64,000 nt of DNA from Brevibacterium sp. S111 (GCF_004745075.1 NZ_RHFH01000013.1:37845-101844); one strand, 5' to 3'. Shown: positions 19,258 to 28,362, counted from the stretch's first letter. Made by a program: numbers and translations. Notes: generated by a model from the sequence alone, not told the origin.

Positions 19258-20718
19258 GTGCGATTCAGCGAGATTCTCACCGAGTTCTCCACCATCAATG
19301 CTGGCCAGAGCGCCGACCTCGGAAGTCGAGAGGCATTGTTCTGGGAGGAGGTCACGCGCTCCGGCACACCTCTCGTCGACGCCTGCGAAGATGACCCCGG
19401 TCAGTGCGATGTCACGTTCCTCTACCGCGCAGTCGATCCCACTATCCGCAGTGTGAGACTTTCGGCCAATCGGGTGACCGATAAGCACCGGCAGGATGCC
19501 GGCGTGATGACTCCGGTCCCGGGCACCGGGATCTGGGGCGTGACGCTGCGACTGCCGGCCGACCTCCGGTGCTCCTACGGTTTCAGCCCCTCGGCCTCCG
19601 AGACTCCCGAGCCTCTGGGTTCTCCGCAACGGCCCGGGCCGGCCGTCCTCGTCGACCCGCTCAACCTCGATCCGCCGCTGACGCGCCCGGACCAGCCGGG
19701 ACCGGGCGAGGGCTCGTCGGTGTTCTCCGGCCCGCACGCCCCCGACCACGGGACGTGGCTCTTCGACGCGGGACCGGCGCCCATCGATACGGATCGTGAT
19801 GCGGTGGCGGGCAGCCGCCTCGGCGAAGACTGCGACAGCCGACTCTTCGTGGCGGGCGACCGTGAGATCGGCGATGTCAGCTGCCCCGTGCGAGTGTCTC
19901 TGCCGAGCGGCGCTGCCCCGGCCGGTGTCCTCGTGCTCTTCGACGGGCTTCAGTGGTTCGACCATCTCCGGGTGGATCGGGCCGTGGCCGCGGCCGGACT
20001 GCCGGACCTCATCATCATCGGCATCGGCACCCGCACGGTGGAACAGCGATCGCACACCCTGGCCGGCAATGACGCGTTTCTGCGCAGCGTGGCCGATGAG
20101 CTGGTGCCCGCGATCGAAGCCGAAGCGGCCGCACACGGATGTCCTGTGCCCGAGGACGCCCGCCGAATCATCTGCGGTCAGAGCCTCGGCGGGCTGTCGG
20201 CGCTGCTCATGGCCCAGGTCAGCCCCGGCACCTTCGACGCCGTGCTCGCCCATTCTCCGTCGCTGTGGTGGCGTCCCGGCGGGTCGGCGACGCCAGCGGA
20301 TCTCGCCGAGATGACCGGGGACGACTGGACGGCAGCGCGTTTCCTCGCCTCGGGTTCAGGTGCGAATGTGCATACGGCGAGGGCGGCTGAAGGGGCGGGG
20401 CCGGATGCCGCCGCCGGAGTGGGTGCGCGAACAGACGGGTCCGGAGCAGGTTCACGGACGGCCAGGGCCGGGGTGGGCGCTGAGCAGGTCCACCTCGCCG
20501 TCGGAGATCGTGAAGGTCCCATGGTCGATCGCGCCCGGCGGATGGCCGAGGTTCTTCACGACCTCGGATGCCGCACCTCGCTGTCGGTCTACTCCGGCGG
20601 ACACGATTTCGCCTGTTGGCGTGTGGAACTCATCGCCGGTCTGCGCCACGCGTTCGAACCGTCCCCCTCGCGCCCCGCCGATGGTGAGACGCGGGTCGGC
20701 TCAAATACTCAGGAGTAG
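19258..20718 (+). CDS. Enterochelin esterase-like ferric-siderophore hydrolase
   Basis: A 486-aa Fes/esterase-D-like protein that should cleave an ester siderophore in the cytosol to release iron. An N-terminal Fes-like domain (residues 1-150) is followed by an alpha/beta hydrolase core with the nucleophile Ser309 in CGQSLGG and the probable His449 in SGGHDFACWR. A Gly/Ala-rich insert lies at about 365-405. GTG 19258 is chosen because GAAGGAGA lies five bases upstream. It is divergent from hmuTUV across the iron box, which supports the role. Its last 10 bases overlap the end of the convergent yggS-like gene. Confidence 0.85.
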   Translation: MRFSEILTEFSTINAGQSADLGSREALFWEEVTRSGTPLVDACEDDPGQCDVTFLYRAVDPTIRSVRLSANRVTDKHRQDAGVMTPVPGTGIWGVTLRLPADLRCSYGFSPSASETPEPLGSPQRPGPAVLVDPLNLDPPLTRPDQPGPGEGSSVFSGPHAPDHGTWLFDAGPAPIDTDRDAVAGSRLGEDCDSRLFVAGDREIGDVSCPVRVSLPSGAAPAGVLVLFDGLQWFDHLRVDRAVAAAGLPDLIIIGIGTRTVEQRSHTLAGNDAFLRSVADELVPAIEAEAAAHGCPVPEDARRIICGQSLGGLSALLMAQVSPGTFDAVLAHSPSLWWRPGGSATPADLAEMTGDDWTAARFLASGSGANVHTARAAEGAGPDAAAGVGARTDGSGAGSRTARAGVGAEQVHLAVGDREGPMVDRARRMAEVLHDLGCRTSLSVYSGGHDFACWRVELIAGLRHAFEPSPSRPADGETRVGSNTQE

Positions 20719-21449
20719 TCGCGAGCACCGAAGATGCTCGAGCCGACGCGCACGATCGTCGCCCCCTCGGAGATCGCGAGCTCGAAGTCACCGCTCATTC
20801 CCATCGACAGTTCGGTCGCCTCGGCGGGCATGACACCGGACTCCCGCAGGCGTTCGCTGAGTTCGCGCAGGTCGGAGTAGCTGGGACGGATCACGTCGGG
20901 GCTGCTGCCGGGAAGACCGATGGTCATCAGGCCGCGCAGCCGCATCCGGTCGAGCGTCCTCGTCTCGGTGATCAGCGCCTCGGCGTCCTCGGGAGCGACA
21001 CCGAACTTCGAATCCTCCCGGGAGGTGTTGACCTGAACGAAGTAGTCGAGGGTTTCGTCGAGCACGCCAAGACGATTGTTGATCTTCTCAGCCAAGGGGA
21101 GGTTGTCGACGGACTGGATGCAGCTGGCATGCCGCAGCGTGTGGTTGACCTTGTTCCGCTGCAGAGGACCGATGAGGTGGGTCTCGGGGTTGAGGTCAGC
21201 GATCGCTTCCGCCTTGCCGGTGATCTCCTGAACCTTGTTCTCCCCGATGAGAGTGAACCCGTGCTCGAGGGCGACTCGGATCTTCTCGGCCGGCTGGGTC
21301 TTCGTCGCCAGGAGCACCCGCACCTCATCACCGCTGCGGCCCGCCGATACGGCGGCGGCGCGGGCACGCTCGGCCACCTCGTCGAGGTTGCCGGTGATTC
21401 CGGCGATGACGTCCGGGGACAGCGAGGAGGATGAATCAGTCGTACTCAT
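20709..21449 (-). CDS. YggS-family pyridoxal-phosphate homeostasis protein
   Basis: A 246-aa PLP-binding protein with the fold of the alanine racemase N-terminal barrel. The PLP Lys is Lys50 in LLATKTQ. Other family motifs are FTLIGENKVQEI, HLIGPLQRNKVNHTL, DYFVQVNTSREDSKFGV, LRGLMTIG and LSMGMSGDFELAI. The family buffers cytosolic PLP and influences amino-acid pools; it has no established catalytic reaction. In many actinobacteria it sits next to ftsZ/sepF, but here it stands alone. GGAGG is only one base from the ATG. Confidence 0.93.
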   Translation of the reverse strand: MSTTDSSSSLSPDVIAGITGNLDEVAERARAAAVSAGRSGDEVRVLLATKTQPAEKIRVALEHGFTLIGENKVQEITGKAEAIADLNPETHLIGPLQRNKVNHTLRHASCIQSVDNLPLAEKINNRLGVLDETLDYFVQVNTSREDSKFGVAPEDAEALITETRTLDRMRLRGLMTIGLPGSSPDVIRPSYSDLRELSERLRESGVMPAEATELSMGMSGDFELAISEGATIVRVGSSIFGARDYS

Positions 21450-21570
21450 GCCTCCAGTCTTCCACGAGCCGCACGAAGTTTCAGGTCGCCGAGGCGGTGC
21501 GGACCCCAGGGTCTCGGCGCTGGTGCCTCGATGCGGACGGCGCTGCCGCCTCGGCGCCGGTTCTTCGGCC

Positions 21571-22476
21571 TTACTTCGGCAGTCCCTCGGCGTTGGGGTC
21601 GATGTTCTTGATCAGGGCCGTGGTGTCGAGGCCGCCGAGATCCTCATCCATGAGCTTCTGCAGCTGTGCGTGGACGAGTGACGCAGCGGGGAGGTCGACG
21701 CCCTGAGTCTCGGCGCCGGCAAGAGCCAGGCCGACGTCCTTGTGCATGAGCGCGGTGGCGAAGCCGGGCTTGAAGTCGTTGTTCGCCGCCGACGTCGTCG
21801 TCACACCGGGCACCGGGTACCAGGTGCGCAGCGGCCAGGAGTCGCCCGAGGACACCTTCGCGATGTCGTAGAAGACCTTCGGGTCGAGGCCGAAGCGCTC
21901 GGCGAGGACAGCGCCCTCGACGACACCCTGCAGGCTGATCGAGAGCATCATGTTGTTGACGATCTTCGCGGCCTGACCGGCGGCGTCGCCACCGGCGTGG
22001 AAGATGTTGCCGGCCATCGCCTCGATGAAGGGGCGGGCCTCTTCGACATCGGCGTCGGCGCCGCCGAGCATGAAGGTCAGGGTGCCCGCCTCGGCGCCGG
22101 TGACACCACCGGAGACCGGGCCGTCGACGAGACGGAAACCGGCCTTGGCCGCCTCCGCGTGGAGGACGCGTGCGGAGTCGAAGTCGATCGTCGAGGAATC
22201 GACGAGGAGGGTCTTCGCATCCGCGTTGGCCAGGACACCGTCGGGCTCGAGGTACGCGGTGCGGGCATGCTCACCCTTGGGCAGCATCGTGAACACGATA
22301 TCGGCACCGGCGACCGCCTCGGCGATCGAATTCACGGGGTTGACACCGTGCTCCGCGGCTGCAGCCACGGCTCCGGGGACGAGATCGTAACCATTGACGG
22401 TGTGACCGGCCTTGACCAGGTTCGCAGTCATCGGGCGGCCCATATTTCCCAGGCCCACCCATCCAATCGTCGACAT
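21571..22476 (-). CDS. mmsB: 3-hydroxyisobutyrate dehydrogenase
   Basis: A 301-aa NAD-dependent beta-hydroxyacid dehydrogenase of valine catabolism (3-hydroxyisobutyrate to methylmalonate semialdehyde). The Rossmann motif is IGWVGLGNMGRPM at residues 4-16. The substrate motif DGPVSGGVTGAEAGTL and the catalytic Lys in GQAAKIVNNM are present, and the length is normal. ATG 22476 has a strong AGGAGG site 7 bases upstream; the longer frame would cross the divergent LysR promoter. The divergent LysR gene probably controls it. Confidence 0.92.
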   Translation of the reverse strand: MSTIGWVGLGNMGRPMTANLVKAGHTVNGYDLVPGAVAAAAEHGVNPVNSIAEAVAGADIVFTMLPKGEHARTAYLEPDGVLANADAKTLLVDSSTIDFDSARVLHAEAAKAGFRLVDGPVSGGVTGAEAGTLTFMLGGADADVEEARPFIEAMAGNIFHAGGDAAGQAAKIVNNMMLSISLQGVVEGAVLAERFGLDPKVFYDIAKVSSGDSWPLRTWYPVPGVTTTSAANNDFKPGFATALMHKDVGLALAGAETQGVDLPAASLVHAQLQKLMDEDLGGLDTTALIKNIDPNAEGLPK

Positions 22477-22601
22477 AATATGCCTCCTCGCATCATGTTC
22501 TTCTGGTATGCAGTGTTCCCTCTCACAGTACGCCAGTCGGTCGGCGCACGCCCGGTCCGAACGCTCACCTCTTCCGCACCGGATATGTGCGTACACGCAG
22601 A

Positions 22602-22607
22602 TAGAAT
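22602..22607 (+). promoter_or_regulatory. -10 element (TAGAAT) of the LysR gene, possibly leaderless
   Basis: TAGAAT ends nine bases before the ATG at 22617 and no Shine-Dalgarno sequence is visible between them, so transcription may start at or a few bases before the start codon. The element lies in the 140-bp gap shared with mmsB. Confidence 0.5.
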
Positions 22608-22616
22608 GGACGGACT

Positions 22617-23492
22617 ATGGCCACCTATGCACCCAGCGGTTCCGGCCAGCAGATCGCCCCCGAGGATCTGCTGACTCTGCTCGCTGTCGCTCGATTGGGG
22701 AAGTTCACCGCCGCGGCACACAGCCTCGGCCTCAACCACACGACCGTCTCTCGCCGGATCGCAGCGCTGGAGAAGGCCTACGGCGAACGAGTGCTCGTGG
22801 CCTCTCCCGACGGATGGGAGCTCAGCGCGGCCGGACGTCAGCTGCTGCCGATCGCCGAGGACATCGAGGCCGCCCTGGGGCGGATCGACGCGCACACGAG
22901 TTCGGCGCTGTCCGGAACGATCCGGTTGGCCTGCCCGCAGGCCTTCGCCCTCGAGTACGCGGTGCCTGCGCTCACCGCGCTCCAGCAGAGCCACCCGGGG
23001 CTGCAGATCGAACTCATCACGGCCACCCAACGGGTGCGCCAGTATCGGTCCGGAGTCGACATCGAGATCGTCGTCGGCCGCCCGGACGCACCGCGGTCGA
23101 TCGCCAAGCACATCCGCGACTATCGGCTCCAGCTCTACGCTTCGCAGGACTACCTCGCCGAGCATGGCCGTCCCCGCAGCCTCGACGAACTGGCCCGGCA
23201 CCGGATGATCTACTACATCGAGAACTCCCTGCAGGTCGACGACCTCGACGAGGCCGCCGATGCGCTGCCGCGCGGCAACGGATTCTTCCGCTCCACCTCG
23301 GTGCACGCACACGTGCTCGCCACGTCCAACGGAGTCGGGATCGGGATTCTGCCGGACTTCCTGGCCCGCCATAACTCTCGGCTGCGGCAGGTGCTGCCCG
23401 ATCAGTTCTCGAAACGGGTCTCCTATTGGGCCTCGGTCCGCCACGAATCCCTCCGCAATTCCGGAGTCCGCAGCGTCCTAGAAGTCCTCTGA
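22617..23492 (+). CDS. LysR-family transcriptional regulator
   Basis: A 291-aa regulator. The helix-turn-helix is in residues 18-77 (LLTLLAVARLGKFTAAAHSL, then NHTTVSRRIAALEKAYGERV). The effector-binding domain follows from about residue 95. It is divergent from mmsB, the classic arrangement for a LysR protein controlling its neighbour, so an effector from valine or branched-chain catabolism is plausible but unproven. Its TGA stop abuts the 74-bp palindrome directly. Confidence 0.93.
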   Translation: MATYAPSGSGQQIAPEDLLTLLAVARLGKFTAAAHSLGLNHTTVSRRIAALEKAYGERVLVASPDGWELSAAGRQLLPIAEDIEAALGRIDAHTSSALSGTIRLACPQAFALEYAVPALTALQQSHPGLQIELITATQRVRQYRSGVDIEIVVGRPDAPRSIAKHIRDYRLQLYASQDYLAEHGRPRSLDELARHRMIYYIENSLQVDDLDEAADALPRGNGFFRSTSVHAHVLATSNGVGIGILPDFLARHNSRLRQVLPDQFSKRVSYWASVRHESLRNSGVRSVLEVL

Positions 23493-23566
23493 CCCCAATT
23501 GCTACGTGACGGCGGCCCAGCAACCTCGCGCGAGGTTGCTGGGCCGCCGTCACGTAGCAATTGGGG
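23493..23566. terminator. 74-bp perfect palindrome, bidirectional terminator candidate
   Basis: Every base from 23493 to 23529 pairs with its mirror from 23530 to 23566 (I checked all 37 pairs), with no loop spacer. It begins at the base after the LysR stop and ends four bases before the bdhA stop, so it fills the convergent gap. There is no T-tract, which differs from a standard intrinsic terminator. Confidence 0.85.
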
Positions 23567-23570
23567 AGGG

Positions 23571-24317
23571 TCAGGCGGCGGTCCAGCCTCCGTCGATGCT
23601 GTGGGCGCTGCCGTTGATGACGGCGGCGGCATCGCCGGCGAGGAAGAGTGCGATGGCCGCGACCTCCTCGGGCTCGGCGAGCCGGGGCACCGCCGAGTGG
23701 CCGAGGAAGACCTGCTCGAGGACTTCCTTCTCACTGATCCCATTCGTCTTCGCCTGGTCGGCGATCTGCCCCTTGACCAGCGGTGTGAGCACATAGCCGG
23801 GGTTGATCGCATTGCAGGTCACACCGTGCGGCCCACCCTCGAGGGCGGTGGTCTTCGTCAGCCCCATGAGTCCGTGCTTGGCGGCGACGTAGGCGGACTT
23901 GTTCGCCGAGGCCCGCAGGCCGTGGACCGAGGACAGGTTGATGATCCGCCCCCAGCCGCGCCGGTACATCCCCGGCAGCACGGCCTTCGTCAGCACGAAG
24001 GGAGCTTCGAGCATGAGGGTGCTGATCAGCCGCCACTCCTCGAGCGGGAACTCCGTGATCGGGTGGATCCGCTGGATGCCCGCATTGTTGACGAGGATGT
24101 CGGTGTCGACATCGATCGTCTCCAGCGCCGAGGTGTCGGCCAGGTCGACGGCCCACGCTCGACCGCCGATGCCGGAGGCCACGGTTTCCGCGGCCTCCGC
24201 ATCGAGATCGGCGACGGTGACCTCGGCTCCGGCCTCGGCGAGGGCCTCGCTGATCGCCTTGCCCAGTCCCGACGCGCCCCCGGTGACGAGTGCGCGTCTG
24301 CCTGTGAGTTCAACCAT
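23571..24317 (-). CDS. bdhA: 3-hydroxybutyrate dehydrogenase (SDR family)
   Basis: A 248-aa short-chain dehydrogenase. TGGASGLG is the cofactor motif (residues 11-18), NNAG the structural motif, and the active site is Ser in NLSSVHGL plus SAYVAAKHG (YxxxK). The segment NAINPGYVLTPLVKGQI is typical of D-3-hydroxybutyrate dehydrogenases. It oxidises 3-hydroxybutyrate to acetoacetate with NAD. The start at 24317 has AAGGA upstream. The MHS transporter gene lies 61 bases upstream on the same strand, so a ketone-body/hydroxybutyrate uptake and oxidation unit is likely. Confidence 0.88.
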   Translation of the reverse strand: MVELTGRRALVTGGASGLGKAISEALAEAGAEVTVADLDAEAAETVASGIGGRAWAVDLADTSALETIDVDTDILVNNAGIQRIHPITEFPLEEWRLISTLMLEAPFVLTKAVLPGMYRRGWGRIINLSSVHGLRASANKSAYVAAKHGLMGLTKTTALEGGPHGVTCNAINPGYVLTPLVKGQIADQAKTNGISEKEVLEQVFLGHSAVPRLAEPEEVAAIALFLAGDAAAVINGSAHSIDGGWTAA

Positions 24318-24378
24318 CTGCCTGTCCTTCCTTCGTCGTCGATGTGCCGTGGGGCCGCTGACCCCGGCGGGTCCTGTC

Positions 24379-25725
24379 TCAGGCGACTCCGCGACGCACC
24401 TTGTCCGCGGTGTCGAGCGAGCGCAGGTCGATGCCCTTCGTCTCACGGGTGTAGAGGAGCGCGATGAACGACACGATCGCTGCGGCGAGAAGGTAGAGCG
24501 CGATCGGAACCGACGAGCCGAATCCCTTGAGCAGAGCCGTCGCGATGAAGGGTGCGAACGATCCCGCGACGATCGCGGTCACCTGGTAGCCGGTCGAGAC
24601 GCCGGAGTTGCGCATCCGGGTCGGGAACATCTCCGCCATGATCGCCGGCTGGCCGGCATACATGAGGGCGTGGAAGACCAGGCCCAGGAGCAGGGCGACG
24701 AAGATCATCACCGCGTTGCCGGTGTCGTACATCGGGAAGGCGAAGAATCCCCAGGTCGCGGTGAGCACGATGCCCACACCGTAGGGCATCTTCCGCCCGA
24801 ACCGGTCGGTGGCCGCACCGACGAGCGGAACGAGGACCGCATGGATCGCGTGTGCGCCGAGCAGCAGACCGAGGATCTCGCCCGATTCGATATGCGCTTG
24901 GGTCGACAGGTAGGTGATCGAGAAGGTGACGACGAGATAGTAGTGGATGTTCTCCACGAAGCGCAGCCCCATGGCGGCGAAGACCTCACGCGGGTAGCGC
25001 TTGAACACGGCCTTGACGCCGTAGTCCACGCCTTCCTCGATCTCTTCGGCCTGGACCTCGTCGAAGATCGGGGCATCGGAGACGCGGGTGCGGATGTAGT
25101 AGCCGATGATGACGATGACGGCCGAGAGCCAGAAGGCCACTCGCCATCCCCACGACTCGAACTGAGCCTCGCTGAGGCCGGCATTGAGCGCAAGGAGCAC
25201 GCCCGTGGCCAACAGGTTGCCCAGCGGGACACCGGACTGCGGGAAGGACGCCCAGAACCCGCGTTCCTTGTTCGGTGAGTGCTCGGCGACGAGCAGGACG
25301 GCACCGCCCCACTCACCGCCGACGGCGAAGCCCTGGACGACGCGCAGCAGCACGAGCAGGATCGGGGCCAGGGCGCCGATCGCCGCATAGGTCGGCAGGC
25401 AGCCCATGAGGAACGTGGCCACGCCGACGAGGACGATCGAGAGCTGCAGCAGCTTCTTGCGTCCGTATTTGTCCCCGAAGTGGCCGAAGACGATGCCGCC
25501 GACGGGACGGGCGATGAAGCCGACCGCATAGGTGGCGAAGCCGGCCAGGATCGGAGTCAGAGGATCATCCGAAGGCGGGAACAGAACGTGGAACACAAGT
25601 GTGGCTGCGGTGGCATAGAGGAAGAATTCGTACCATTCGACAACCGTTCCGGCCATCGAGGCGACGACGACCTTGCGCAGCTGTGCGCGGATCGACTTCC
25701 TCTCGGTGTTGTTCTGAGAACTCAT
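24379..25725 (-). CDS. MHS-family MFS transporter (metabolite:H+ symporter)
   Basis: A 448-aa 12-helix symporter. The MHS signatures are GTVVEWYEFFLYATAATLVF at the first helix, RPVGGIVFGHFGDKYGRKKLL, and EWGGAVLLVAEHSP. The ATG at 25725 has AGGAGA five bases upstream; the longer frame has no such site. Family members carry 2-oxoglutarate, shikimate, citrate or betaine. Being just upstream of bdhA, it may carry 3-hydroxybutyrate or another short acid; that is inference from position. Confidence 0.9.
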   Translation of the reverse strand: MSSQNNTERKSIRAQLRKVVVASMAGTVVEWYEFFLYATAATLVFHVLFPPSDDPLTPILAGFATYAVGFIARPVGGIVFGHFGDKYGRKKLLQLSIVLVGVATFLMGCLPTYAAIGALAPILLVLLRVVQGFAVGGEWGGAVLLVAEHSPNKERGFWASFPQSGVPLGNLLATGVLLALNAGLSEAQFESWGWRVAFWLSAVIVIIGYYIRTRVSDAPIFDEVQAEEIEEGVDYGVKAVFKRYPREVFAAMGLRFVENIHYYLVVTFSITYLSTQAHIESGEILGLLLGAHAIHAVLVPLVGAATDRFGRKMPYGVGIVLTATWGFFAFPMYDTGNAVMIFVALLLGLVFHALMYAGQPAIMAEMFPTRMRNSGVSTGYQVTAIVAGSFAPFIATALLKGFGSSVPIALYLLAAAIVSFIALLYTRETKGIDLRSLDTADKVRRGVA

Positions 25726-26095
25726 GACTCTCCTTATTTCCACGATCCGCGTCACCGTTGAATGCGCGAATCGACTTCCACTGGCACCTGTGCCCGACCG
25801 GTCCGGTCTTCGCCGACCGCTTCTCTGCGGTTGTCGATGGCGTCGGAGCCCAGGCACATCGGCGCTCGGATATTTCTCATCCAAGCAACAGTGTGCGTCA
25901 CGTTACAGACTTTTGGACAATCTCCTGGAAGGAATCCGAGAATTTCCGATGCCCATTCGTGCACACCCGATGTGCACCGTCAGCGTCGACGGCAAGTACG
26001 TCGATGAACAGCGGCGAGGGCAAGCACTCCGATGAACAGCGGCGAATCGTGCGCTGGGCCGCGCCGCTCACTGCTTCGCCTCGGGGCGACTGAGC
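25726..26095. other. 370-bp intergenic region
   Basis: No convincing gene. It must carry the promoter of the MHS transporter on the minus strand. A 16-base direct repeat CGATGAACAGCGGCGA occurs at 26002 and 26030 (period 28). Several short open frames have no ribosome sites or coding bias. Confidence 0.6.
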
Positions 26096-28150
26096 TCAAC
26101 GTCGCCGTTGGCCGATCTGGGCGTCACGTTCGGCCATCGAGGCGAGCATCGCGTTGTACGCGCGCAGCTCGGCGTCATCGGTGCGGTCCTCGTTGCGGTC
26201 GATGCGTTTGGCTTCCCTGTCTGAGGACTTCGCCCACTGCAGGGCGACCGTGATCGCGACGAACAGGGTCGGGAACTCGCCGATTCCCCATGCGATGGCC
26301 CCGCCGAGCTGTTGGTCATCGATCGCGGTGTAGCCCCATCCGGCGCCGATGTTGCCGAACCAGTCACCGGCGATGAGGACACTCGAACTCATGATCGAGA
26401 TCCCGAAGAAGGCGTGGAAGGCCATCGTCACCAGCAGCATCACCAGCCGCAGAGGGTACGGCGGACGCTTCACGCCCGGGTCGATGCCGATGAGCGCCTG
26501 CCCGAACAGGTACCCGGCACCGAGGAAGTGCGCGATCATCAGTTCGTGCCCGATGTGCGTATCGAGCGCGTAGTACATGATTCCCGAGTAGTAGAAGACC
26601 ACGAGGGAGCCGGCGAAGTTCACGCTCGCCACGATCGGGTGCGCGAGGAAACGCAGATACGGCGTGTTGACCAGCCACAGCACCCATTCGCGCACACCGA
26701 CGGAGCCGTCCCGTCGGGCCTTCGTTCCGCGCATGAGCATTGTGATCGGCGCACCGAGGACCATCGGCAGCGGCACCACCATGACGAGCAGCATGTGCTC
26801 GATCATGTGCGCAGAGAACTGCACCTCCCCGTAGACGCGGGGCCCTGCGGAGGTGACGTAGACAAGGAAGACCATGCCGATCAGCCAGCTGATCAGGCGC
26901 AGCACCGGCCACTTGTCGCCGCGACGGCGGAGGTTGATGAAAGCGATGACGTAGGCGACCGAGGTGCCCACCGCGATCGCGATCCACAGCGGATCGATCG
27001 CCCACTGAGTGAAGTAGTGCTCCAGGTTCGGCTTCGGCGGGAGCGGATCGCCGGTGAGGATCTCGGCCGGGGTGGGGTCACCGACCGGTTCCTGCGGCAC
27101 CGGCGGCTGCGACCGCGCCAGGGCCACGGCCAGTCCCATGGTGGCACCGAAGATGATGAATTCGACGGCGATGAGACGCCAGAATTCCACCGTCGCCGAG
27201 GCGGCTGTGCCCAATCGTGCGATGACGAACTGACGGTGCCAGAATCCGATGAGACCCAGCAGAACCGTCGCGAACGCCTTCGCCAGGATGACTTCCCCGT
27301 ACGGGGTCATGAGGTCGTCGAAGCTGTGCACGCGCAGCAGCGCGTTGACGACGCCGGAGAAGACGACGAGGCCGAAGGCGATGAGCGCGATCGTCGAATA
27401 CCGTTGGATGACTGCGCGAAGACCATCGGATTTCGCCAGTCCGGCACCGAGGAGGGCGATGACGAAGAGTCCACCGAGCCAGATGGCCGCACCGAGGATG
27501 TGCAGACCGAGGCTGTTGACGGCCTGCGTGTGCCCGGACGCCTCAGCCGAGTGGCCCATGAGCGCCAAGGGGATCATCACACCGACGCTGAGCACCCCGG
27601 CGGCGGCGATGCCGATATGGGAGCGGGTGCCGAAGCACAGCGTGGAGGCGATGGCGATGAGGACGACGATGAGCACCCACAGCTGCCCGTAGGCGATCTG
27701 CGTGACGAAGACGCCGAGCTGGTTCGAGAAGTCGAGGTAGGCCTGCGCACCGACGGTGTCGACGAAGGAGAACACGAGCACGGCGACGGCCGAAAGCGTC
27801 CACACGACCGAGGAGAACTCGGCGATGCGCAGAGTCTTCGTCCACAGCGGGTCGAGGGGGGCCTCCTCGGCGGCCTGTTTGTGTCGACGGCGACCGCCTG
27901 CTGTGCGCGGGAGGATGAGCACGGCGAACATGAGGGCCCCGACGGTCAGGGACATCGCGATGTTGAAGACGAACTTCGCCGCAGGCAGGCCGAAGCGGAC
28001 GACGGAGCCGGGGTCGTTGAGCAGCGTGGGGTTCGCGGCTCCGGTGAAGAACAGCGCGGCCACACCGATGATGAGACCGAGGAAGACCACGATGGGGACC
28101 GCGGCACGTTGGACGAACCGAGTGATCGGTTCGAAGATTGGAGAACTCAC
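26096..28150 (-). CDS. CopD-CtaG fusion: copper import / cytochrome oxidase assembly membrane protein
   Basis: A 684-aa polytopic protein. The N-terminal half has the CopD arrangement, with SHIGIAAAGVLSV and MGHSAEASGHTQAVNSLGLH, then ILGAAIWLGGLFVIALLGAG. The C-terminal half (about residues 390-640) is CtaG-like (caa3-type oxidase assembly), with VQFSAHMIEHMLLVMVVPLP and HIGHELMIAHFLGAGYLFGQ; the histidines are likely Cu ligands. Fusions of these two domains are known in actinobacteria. It probably delivers copper to cytochrome oxidase at the membrane. The GTG at 28150 is the first start, with a poor ribosome site, so the N-terminus may be off by a few codons. Confidence 0.88.
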   Translation of the reverse strand: MSSPIFEPITRFVQRAAVPIVVFLGLIIGVAALFFTGAANPTLLNDPGSVVRFGLPAAKFVFNIAMSLTVGALMFAVLILPRTAGGRRRHKQAAEEAPLDPLWTKTLRIAEFSSVVWTLSAVAVLVFSFVDTVGAQAYLDFSNQLGVFVTQIAYGQLWVLIVVLIAIASTLCFGTRSHIGIAAAGVLSVGVMIPLALMGHSAEASGHTQAVNSLGLHILGAAIWLGGLFVIALLGAGLAKSDGLRAVIQRYSTIALIAFGLVVFSGVVNALLRVHSFDDLMTPYGEVILAKAFATVLLGLIGFWHRQFVIARLGTAASATVEFWRLIAVEFIIFGATMGLAVALARSQPPVPQEPVGDPTPAEILTGDPLPPKPNLEHYFTQWAIDPLWIAIAVGTSVAYVIAFINLRRRGDKWPVLRLISWLIGMVFLVYVTSAGPRVYGEVQFSAHMIEHMLLVMVVPLPMVLGAPITMLMRGTKARRDGSVGVREWVLWLVNTPYLRFLAHPIVASVNFAGSLVVFYYSGIMYYALDTHIGHELMIAHFLGAGYLFGQALIGIDPGVKRPPYPLRLVMLLVTMAFHAFFGISIMSSSVLIAGDWFGNIGAGWGYTAIDDQQLGGAIAWGIGEFPTLFVAITVALQWAKSSDREAKRIDRNEDRTDDAELRAYNAMLASMAERDAQIGQRRR

Positions 28151-28332
28151 TGCGCGCGGACCGCCCCTTCTGACATGCCTTCAGTTTATCTCTCGATCTT
28201 GAGACTCAGCGAACCGGGAGAGTCCTCCGTGGCCGAGATCTTGGGGGAGCCGCCTCGGCGAGGGTGGACGCCGTCGGCACGGGGGCGGATACGCCCACGA
28301 AACAGCTGCACCGCCCCTGCGCGGTGACAGCA

Positions 28333-28362
28333 AATGGCCCGGACCAAACGGTCCGGGCCATT
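28333..28362 (-). terminator. Intrinsic terminator of the HU gene
   Basis: A 13-bp perfect stem (AATGGCCCGGACC and its complement) with a 4-base loop, 17 bases past the HU stop and followed on the minus strand by TTTG. Confidence 0.75.

Noticed and set aside
19126..20253. A 375-aa minus-strand frame opposite the Fes-like gene
   Set aside because: Shadow reading with no motif; the plus-strand gene has a ribosome site and catalytic residues.
26312..28327. A 671-aa plus-strand frame opposite the CopD-CtaG gene
   Set aside because: Charged His/Arg/Asp/Glu-rich shadow of a membrane-protein gene.
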